Shown here piece by piece: positions 54,058 to 64,000 of a stretch of DNA of 64,000 bases. Source of the DNA: Hevea brasiliensis (lineage: Eukaryota > Streptophyta > Magnoliopsida > Malpighiales > Euphorbiaceae); the NCBI RefSeq assembly GCF_030052815.1, contig NC_079502.1, positions 2,752,885 through 2,816,884 of the forward strand. Reading direction: 5' to 3'. Each line of letters opens with the position of its first letter. The first letter of the stretch is position 1. The translations under genes were made by a program, and so were the position numbers. The notes under the pieces were generated by a model, which worked only from the letters and a program-made list of their open reading frames with translations, had not been told where the DNA came from and searched no databases.

Positions 54058-54414
54058 GTTTGGCCCATTACAAATTGCTCAATTTGGTTATTTATTTTCC
54101 AATTCTTCTTTTTTTATTTTATTACATTAATTAAAATTTTTATAATGTATAATGCTTTTATAAAAAATAATTTATTATAATATTTTTATGCCATAATAAC
54201 TAAAATTTAATTTCAAATTCGTTGAATCGATACAAATTATAAATATATATATAAACTTATACTTGATCGAAACTAATTCAATATGAATAAAGAAAATAAT
54301 CGGTATAAACCAAAATTAAAATAAAAAGTGCTAATAAATTAGAGTATGTATCAATATACCAAATATGAATCTAATACCCAAAATGTCCATGACCAAATAC
54401 CATGCACTTAAAGA

Positions 54415-54476
<62 letters not shown>

Positions 54477-54690
54477 TAAGTTTGGCACGTTACAAATTGC
54501 TCAATTTAGTTATTTATTTTCTAATTCTTCCCTTTTTAATTTTATTACAGTAATTAAAATTTTTATAATGTTTAATGCTTTTATAAAAAAATAATTTATT
54601 ATAATATTTTTATGCCATAATAAATAAAATTTAATTTCAAATTCGTTAAATTGATAAAAATTATAAACATATTTATATAATTATATATAT
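49711..54690 (+). repeat. Microsatellite-bearing tandem array, units 6 (rest) to 17
   Basis: Units start near 49,801, 50,256, 50,660, 51,115, 51,552, 52,072, 52,520, 53,010, 53,405, 53,817 and 54,258. Spacing is 395-520 bases, set mainly by the TAA and TA run lengths; TA runs reach about 85 bases at 50,167-50,250 and 51,985-52,067. Units near 50,256, 51,115 and 52,072 share GCTTGATCGA, ATTGCTCATTTTG, CTTCCTCTTTTT and CTGTTATAAA. Each is followed by a unit of a second type, so a two-unit pattern is visible. The units at 51,115 and 52,072 also share a small internal duplication (51,471-51,510 and 52,431-52,470). No gene is encoded. Confidence 0.93.
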
Positions 54691-54890
54691 TACTTATAAA
54701 AATTGACCCTAAATAAATACTTGCATAATAAGAATGCAAAGGAAAAAGGAAAGAATTAAAAATAAAATCAAGTCCTATCCAAATTGAAAAAGGAAGCAAA
54801 AGGGCAAGAATTAGAAAATAAAATTGAAATCCATGTAGCAGAAGGATATGAAATATCAATCCATGTAAGAAGGAAGCATGCTTTTATGCA

Positions 54891-54898
54891 TATAAAAG
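54891..54898 (+). promoter_or_regulatory. TATA box upstream of the F-box-like ORF
   Basis: TATAAAAG lies 51 bases before the ATG at 54,949, a normal plant distance allowing a short leader. Confidence 0.45.
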
Positions 54899-54948
54899 CA
54901 GGTACTGAGAAGAAGAAATCCATCATCCAACTCTCACCCATCTTTACA

Positions 54949-55146
54949 ATGCCTCCTCTAAGTCTAAAACCAACGAAAACTATAGCCAAATGCAGAAGAA
55001 AGAATTATCAAAATCACGCGTTCAAGAACGTTCCAAAAGAGTTGTTGACAGAAATTCTTGCTCGAGTTGGCTCTTCATCACTCACTAATGTTATAGAGTC
55101 AATCCCATCATTCTTCCAATTTTATAAAACAAACTACCAAACATGA
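54949..55146 (+). pseudogene. F-box-like protein, short (65 aa), probably truncated
   Basis: The reading frame starts MPPLSLKPTKTIAKCRRK and continues through NHAFKNVPKELLTEILARVG, SSSLTNVIESIPSFFQFYKT and stops with TGA. LPxELLTEILARV-SSS-LTN is the F-box core found in many plant F-box proteins, where it binds SKP1 in SCF ubiquitin ligases. Family members normally continue for 200 or more residues after this motif; here the frame ends almost at once. It is therefore either a truncated copy or the first exon of a gene whose rest is lost or hidden. The frame is open upstream to 54,784, but the TATA box at 54,891 argues for the later start. Confidence 0.5.
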
Positions 55147-55167
55147 CTAAATTAAAAAAATAAAAAT

Positions 55168-55290
55168 AACGTGGTCCAAAATTTTTATAGCAAAAAAATT
55201 ACATCTTTTAAAAAATATATTTTTAAAAATATAAATATTAAAATAAATGATACTGTTTAAAAGTCCATATATTGGAGCTTTATGGTTTCT
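55168..55290 (+). repeat. Right copy of the direct repeat bracketing the array
   Basis: A diverged direct copy of 40,796-40,927 (shared words listed there). It lies right after the F-box-like ORF, so the homologous left copy may mark an older duplicated locus. Confidence 0.7.
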
Positions 55291-55394
55291 TGAGTGTTAC
55301 AATGTCTAGTGTTGGTGGGGCTATGATCTCGATCTTACCTTTTCTATTCACCATCGTCTTCCTTCCTTCATTGATCATGGAAGCTAGGGTTTTT

Positions 55395-55949
55395 AGGGGC
55401 AAATCACTCAGAGGGGGTGATGGAAAAAAATATTTACCAAAAGGGGTTATATTCAACTTATTTACCAAAAAGGGGTGAGAGGTGCTGAGGTGGCGTAGAC
55501 TCACATGTAGACTCTAGTATAAGCAGCGATTAAGGACTAAACTGATAAAAAAAACATACAAGGACCGAAATGAAAGAAAAAAAATTTTGAATGACTGAAA
55601 TAAAAAAAAAATATGGCAGGTAGTAGGGGCTAGCCAAGGTAGCGACCAGCTGCCAGATTCCCTCCCTCGGTCAGTGCACATGAATTAGACTAAAATGTAA
55701 TGAATTTGAACTGAAATATAATTAATTTTGGATTGAAATGAAAAAAAAAAATTAGAATGTGTAGGATGACGTGGCACAGTACCCAAGCAGCTGCCAAATT
55801 TCTCTTGTCCCATGTTGGACTGAAATGAAAAAAAAAAATGACATAATGCAACTTTGTGGACTGAAATTAAAAAAAAAAAGTGTGGCAGCAGGAAGCTACC
55901 TAACTTGCTGTTCAGTCTTCCCACTCAAATTGGCATGAATGTGTTGTGT
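55395..55949 (+). mobile_element. Putative 5' non-coding part of a Mutator-like element, first half
   Basis: It starts with a GGGCAAATCACTCAGAGGGG-type sequence, then TTTACCAAAAGGGGT twice, as in plant MULE termini. Further on come repeated A-rich words with GGACTGAAAT and a GGTAGCGACCAGCTGCC motif, with a relative (AGTAGCGCCCAGCTGGGC) at 59,643-59,660 past the inserted LTR. The far terminal repeat is outside the window, so the left border is a guess. Confidence 0.4.
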
Positions 55950-58900
55950 TGTCACGTCTTATCCCTCTGTAAGGCATAACATGATCCCGTAGTATACCTA
56001 ATGAACTACTGAACTTTACCTACCAATAACCCATTAAGTACACTATAAGGGATTTTAAAACCATTTTCTTACTTTTTTGAAAGTGGCGAGCATTTCTAGT
56101 AGATAATAAAAACATGTAATAGAAGATTTAAAAGCTAGTTAAAATTTTTGTCTATTTTTATTTTTCCGTAAATTCTGGAAAAATTTCGACAGAGTGCCGA
56201 CAGTAATTGAGAAAAACAAAAAATTTTACCTATAGAAAAACACTTTCAATAATAGCACTTCATCAAATCTCAACTATCAAATCACTCAATCAACACAATT
56301 CCATCCAATCTCCACAATTCATAACATTTGCAAGACAGTTAAGTAAATCCATTCACATTGCATTTAAAATATTTGATTGCATTCACAATTTAGTTCACAG
56401 ACATAAAAAGCCAAAAGACCATATTATTACATATTAACTGTACAACTGCTCAGTTACAAAAGTACATATGACTACAAAATTATTTATATCAAGAAATTAC
56501 AAGGGTATAATCAAATACCCATACAAAAGTATCTGGATAGTCCTTACGATCAGTAGCTCACTCTGCTGCTTTTTTCTTGCCTCTATCTGCGACAGCAAAA
56601 GGAGCTATCGTTGAGTATAAAAATACTCAGTGGTGCACAATAATATGTAAAATGCATAATATAAAATATTTATGAACAATTCATAATTAAAAAATCTCGC
56701 AATCATATTTCATAAATTTTCAAAGCTCATTATAGTATAGTTTTGGTCAAACAATTTAATAAATATAGTGTTATCAATTCATACACAATTTAAGCCATAA
56801 TACAAAATTTTCGATCAATGCCATGTTGTACACCACAATAAAGTAATCTACAACCTCACTAATCAAAATCAATGAGGGAGGTGGCTAGCTAGCTAATGAG
56901 TACTCATCCGATCTTAACCTCAACTGGTAAGCCAGAAAGAGGAAAATGAACGATCTCAACCCCATAAATGGATGAGGAACAATGTGATACTATCATGCTA
57001 AGTGTGAACACAAAATCAATTCAAAATGGTTTATTCAAATAATGTGTGAGAAATCTGGTTAATTTCCAAAGTCATATTCACAATCATAAATGACAACACA
57101 ATTCATAATTAACTAAAAAAAAATCAAATTTTCAAGAATCATATATTTAAACAAAAATTATTGTGTACAGACCTGATATGAGTCGCTTCTAGGCCTTGAC
57201 TCAGTCCCTTAGCCCTTCTGGATCTTTTTCAGCTGAAACACATAATTGACAATATTTTAGTATTTTATCTCACAATAAATCTAATAATTAATTTATACAT
57301 GCTCAATTTTGGCCATAATATGCTTAAACTAACATTCTTGGAAATTTTCATTTTAGGGTTACTATTTATGTCAATATGTTGACTTTCTTATGCTTAATAG
57401 GTATGGGAAATCTAATTATACCCACATACCATATTTTGGGTGCCAAATTTGTTGGTTTTGATTGTTTCTTCAAATTTTAGGTCTCTTAGGTACAATTTCA
57501 AAATTTCCAAATTTGATATCCTGTTTTATACTGTTCCATTGGTCAAGTTGCTATGGGAATTTAGCTAAGTGTTCGTTATAAAAATTATTCTTTATTTTCT
57601 TAACTTTACTTCCCTTTTTGAATCACTCAATTTAGAGTTTTGTAGCCCAAGTTATGGCCATTTGAACATGGCTGGCCGGATTGGTCTACCCATAATTTCT
57701 GGGCACCTAATTTGGTTCCGGCAGTTTTGGATCACTAACTTTGAGTGACAAAATAAATGAGTTATGGATAGAATTTGGTTTGGTGTTCTTCATAAAAGTT
57801 GTAGTGATATGTCATACCTTTCTAATGCCATAAAATCAGGTCATTTGGACCTGTATAGCCCAAGTTATGGCCAAATGAATAAACACTGTTCATTTAGTCA
57901 TTTTGGTACAGTGGCAATGCACTACACTCAGGTTTAACCTAATTGTTCACTATGTTATGGTTATTTTCTGGGCATGATTCCTACATGAAAAATGTGCCAT
58001 TATGTGTCTATTTTCATCCTCAATTGGCCTCACACCAATTGGTTGGTAAATTTTCAATTTTGGTCCCTAAAAAGGACCTAGGTCAAGCTGCCAGAATATG
58101 AACACTAACCAATCCGAATTGCAATTTGGTTCTACCAATTCACACACACCACAAATGGTCCCAATTGACCATTTCTCAACTCAACTAAGGTCAATTGCAT
58201 CAATTGACCAATTTCTCCAATTTTTCCCAAATTTTCAAAATATTTAAGAACCCTAATTACCTAAGTTTAAAATCTAATGAAATCAAAGTTTATATTCATG
58301 GTCTACATACATAATTCAACCTAAACAACCACTCAAATGCATCAAATTCATGCAATTCCAACTCCACCTTTGGCTGGCCGAAATCCCAATCAATCCCCCA
58401 TAGGTGTTTTCTTTTGATTTTTAAGTTGAGTTCTAGGTTAATTGAGCTAAACACACAAATAATAAACTAAAATTTTCAACTTAAATTACTAACCTCCACT
58501 TGACTTTCAGTTCTTCACTTTCTTCAGTTTTCTTCTTTTCTTTCCTTCTTTTAATGCCTCCTCAAGTGAAGATAACAAGTTTTTATGGATTAATTTTGGG
58601 GAATTTAGGGTTTTGTTGAGTGAAATAAAGCTTGTATTCAAGCTATAATGGAGGTGGAAATGGAAAGAGAGAGAGAGGTGAGGAAGAAGGCTATGGCACT
58701 TGAAGAAGACCATGTAAAAAAAATTGATTATCATTTTATTTTAATTGTCTTTTAAGTTATAATTATCCCCTAATATCAAATTTTAAAATTTAGAAATTAT
58801 TGCATCATGCATGAGGTAAGATGATGATGTGATAATCAACTTTTTTTCTTTTATTTTTCTATTTCCTCCATTTTTCTATTCTTTTTTAATTTAATTCTCT

Positions 58901-59385
58901 ATTTCAAAATTTTCATTTCTCCGATTTTATTGGACAGTTAGGTCAGGGGTCAGCTCTAGGGGTAAATTGACCAAATTGCCCCTCGCCGGTCTGATCAAAT
59001 TTGCTAGTTATTCAATATTTCTTTCGGATCTCTGACCTAATTATTTGACCTGCTTAACAATTCTTTTCTATGATTTTCTCTTTTCCACTGTGTTCGTAAT
59101 AGTCCTAAGGACCGCAGCGTCATATTTTTCGGTTCAGAATTAGGGTTTAGACTGACCTCGTAGTCACTTCTCAGGAAGGTCACCCATCGCTGTGACTCTC
59201 GGCTCATTTAATATTTTATGTTCTGTTTTTCTTATTTATACTTACCTATCAGGTAGTCACTATTTATTTGCATTCAGAGCTTATCTATGTGTCTTAGATG
59301 TGGTTCTAATCCCCTTAATTGTCCAGACTGACACTGATCACTGAAATAGTGAAATATACCAGGCTATGCAAATAGGGGTGTTACA
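55950..59385. mobile_element. Solo LTR, 3436 bp, target duplication TGTGT
   Basis: It begins TGTCACGTCTTATCCC and ends TAGGGGTGTTACA, flanked by TGTGT at 55,945-55,949 and 59,386-59,390. It is the same family as 46,154-49,710, collinear over the whole length with scattered differences. There is no retroelement coding inside and no repeat of its start at its end, so it is a single LTR. It sits inside the 5' region of the MULE. Confidence 0.82.
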
Positions 59386-61545
<2,160 letters not shown>

Positions 61546-64000
61546 ATGTCAATTCCATGTTATGGTAATGTGTACTGTGATGGTGATATTATTAGGAGTG
61601 ATGATGGATACGATTATTGTGGGAGTAGATCAGTTGTGCTTAGTGTTAGTTGTAGATTGAAATTTTCAAATCTGGCGATGGGCATAGTACGAACAATTTC
61701 CTTGGTAAAAGGATGCAAATTCATTGAGTGTATCATTTTTAGAAAACCCAAAATAAGCAGAGGTGTTTTGAATTGGGCTTGCATGGAATTGAGAAATGAT
61801 GATAATGTATCAATAATGTTTAATTTCATTGAGCAAATAGGAGGTATGAAATCAATAGAGTTGTATGTTGACATTTACCGACTCGATAGTAGTGTAAATG
61901 TTATAGATGAAGCTGGCCCATCGAATGCTATTACATAAAAAAATTATGAGGGTTTGGATGATGTCAATAACACTGCAAGTGATGTTCGAATTGAATGTCA
62001 TTGTGTTGGTTCAAGTCAATTGGATATTGATAATGAATCAGACGATAGTGATTATTGCGTCGATCAGGTAGATGACAAAGATTCAGAAGACGAAGATGAA
62101 TTTTTTTGTTATGATGATGACACAGGTAATGATGATTATGGTGCTGATTTCATTTTGGCTAATTATTGTAACACTGGTGTGTCAAACCCAATTGTTCCAA
62201 TTGTGGCTTCTCCACCTTATTCGGAAATTGATTTTTCATTATTAACTGTGGACACTTTTTCAAAACCACCGTCTTTTTCACTTTGGGATGAGTCAAGCGA
62301 GTTTGAAGTTGGTATATTATTCCATCAAAAGAGGCCATTAAAAATGCTGCTCAGAAATATTACATGTTAAGACACCATAACTTTTACAAGGAAGAGACAA
62401 AAAGTAGAACATATGCTATTAGATGCAGTGATAAAAAAAGTAATTGTCAGTGAAGAATGTGTGCATCTTGGCATGAAGGTTCAGATGTTTAGAAAATTAC
62501 TTGTTACAACGGACCCCATACGTGTTCAAATGCAGCCATGTCAAAGGATCATTCCAAATTAGATTCAAAATTCATTTGTCGTTTCATTATGCCTATAGTT
62601 GAAGAACAACCAAGTGTAAAGATTTCAACTCTACATGCTGAATTAAAAGACAAGATCAGTTATGAACCAAGTTATAGGAAAACTTGGAAGGCAAGGCATA
62701 TGGCAATTGTAAAAATTTTTGGAGGTTGGGAAGAATCTTATGATCTGTTAAGACGATTCATGACAGCATTGTGTAAGCAAAACCCTGTATCTCCTGTCCT
62801 CATTGAAGATGAGAAATTATTTATCAATAATCGTTTAGTTTTGGGCTACAAAGTTTTTGACAGAATGTTTTGGTCATTCAAACAATTAATCGAGGGCTTT
62901 AAGCATTGCCAGCCTGTTATATGCATTGACTCAACATTTCTGTATGGGAAGTATAAGGGATGTTCATTTTGTGCAACGACCCATGATGGAAATAATCATT
63001 TATTTCCCATTGCATGGCCTATTGTTGATTGTGAAGACGGAAGGAATTGAAACTGGTTTATGAAATGTTTAAGAGTATTTGTCACTGACCGGGAGGATTT
63101 ATGTGTCATATCGGACAGACACAAAGGGATTATAAAGGCAATGCAGGATTATTGGTGGCAACCTCCTACAACTTATCACCAGTTTTGCATTTGACACATC
63201 TTAAGCAATTATAATACCACGTTCAATAATCCAATAATGAAAAAAGTGCTACGTAAGGCAGGTTAGTTAAAAAACGGGTATATATTTTTAACATTTAAAC
63301 AAAGTGAAAATATCACCTAATAATTGATTACAAAATTCATCATTTTTTATTATTACAGTGCATCAAAACCTAAAGAAGAAATTTTATGAATCAATGAATA
63401 AAATTCGACAAATGCATCAAGAAACATATGATTGGGCAGTGAAGATAGATTTGCAAAAGTGGACTTGGTCTCATGACGAAGGCAAAATGTGTGGTTCAAT
63501 AACGATAAACATTGTGGAGTCAATGAACGGACTACTTAAAGGATTACGTGCATTACCAATAACTACAATGGTAGAAAAAAATTTTTACCAATGCGTGGAG
63601 TATTTTGATGCACAACACATGATGCTTCGAAAAGAAGAAAAAATGGGTTTTAAGTTCACACAATTGTGTAGGAAATTTTTGCAACAAAATGTACAAAAAG
63701 CAAATGGACATCATGTCCATGTGTTCAACACCAACTCTGGTGAATTTGAAGTGAGGACTGGTAGACAAGGTCAAAAGCAAGTTGTTAAACTGAATAATAG
63801 AACTTGTAGTTGTGGAAAATTTCAAGAGATGCGAATCCCGTGCTCTCATGTCATTACAGCATGCCAATACAGAGCAATAGATTATGAGCAATTTGTGTCT
63901 GATTATTATAAGTTGGAATAAACGTTAAAATGTTATAAGTCAATATTCCATGCTCTTGGACATCCAGCTTATTGGCCAGAAGCAGATGGTGATCCTCTTG
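61546..64000 (+). pseudogene. MuDR-like (MULE) transposase, degenerate, runs off the right edge
   Basis: Exon 1 is 61,546-63,261 and exon 2 starts at 63,359, with a GT-AG intron in phase 1. Order: a MuDR-type N-terminal domain (to about 61,935); an acidic linker rich in Asp/Glu; a MuDR zinc-finger-like DNA-binding region (CSDKKSNC to NGPHTCS, 62,430-62,540); the MULE transposase DDE domain (VICIDSTFLYGKYKG near 62,920; CVISDRHKGI near 63,105); and a SWIM zinc finger in exon 2 (CSCGKFQEMRIPCSH, from about 63,809). Breaks: TAA 61,936, a frameshift near 62,325, TGA 62,451, TAG 62,490, TGA 63,048, TGA 63,192 and TAA 63,919. With that many lesions it cannot make a working enzyme. Confidence 0.88.

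Noticed and set aside
41262..54553. Repeated small reading frames starting MNLIPKMSMTKYHALKE with long Ile or Asn runs, once per array unit
   Set aside because: The Ile/Asn runs are translations of the (TAA)n tracts, the frame depends on tract length and differs between units. It is a consequence of the tandem repeat and not a gene family.

Overview
The window is nuclear DNA of a flowering plant. It is AT-rich, its genes carry many GT-AG introns, and the products are plant proteins such as a remorin, a plant RECQ5 helicase and a plant-type CDKG kinase N-terminus. The protein sequences and repeat types suggest a woody eudicot, perhaps Malpighiales/Euphorbiaceae. That placement is inference from memory and is not proven by the sequence. 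No tRNA, rRNA or CRISPR array was recognised.

The left part (1-34,600) is gene-bearing. In order it holds: the 5' end of a CDKG2-like kinase gene (minus, cut by the window edge); a three-exon remorin gene (minus); an eleven-exon FAD-dependent monooxygenase of the EMB2421 type (plus, 708 aa); a five-exon DUF212 / acid phosphatase-vanadium haloperoxidase-related membrane protein gene (minus, 180 aa) converging on it; a nineteen-exon RECQ5-type DNA helicase gene (minus, 926 aa); and a six-exon Ser/Pro-rich protein gene (minus, 1164 aa). I built each model exon by exon; reading phase is kept across every junction and each intron starts GT and ends AG. As I recall the Arabidopsis map, the neighbours CDKG2/remorin/DUF212 and the pair RECQ5/At1g27850-like are also close together on Arabidopsis chromosome 1, so this looks like conserved gene order.

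The right part (34,600-64,000) is repeats. It holds a 5'-truncated RTE-type LINE relic; a 2.55-kb solo LTR with a 5-bp target duplication and a strikingly GC-rich core; and a tandem array of about 17 units of roughly 395-520 bp (41.1-54.7 kb), each carrying a (TAA)n and usually a (TA)n tract at fixed positions. The array is interrupted by an RTE LINE with a 15-bp target duplication and by a 3.56-kb solo LTR. Part of it has a dimeric higher-order pattern, and two diverged copies of a 120-130 bp direct repeat bracket it. Beyond it lie a short F-box-like ORF with its own TATA box and a degenerate Mutator-like (MULE) element. The MULE's 5' non-coding region was split by a second solo LTR of the same family as the one in the array, and its transposase carries one frameshift and at least six stops. 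It runs off the right edge.

The genes do not form one pathway. They are independent housekeeping or regulatory genes next to a nested repeat domain. The most unusual structure is the microsatellite-bearing tandem array with its nested insertions.
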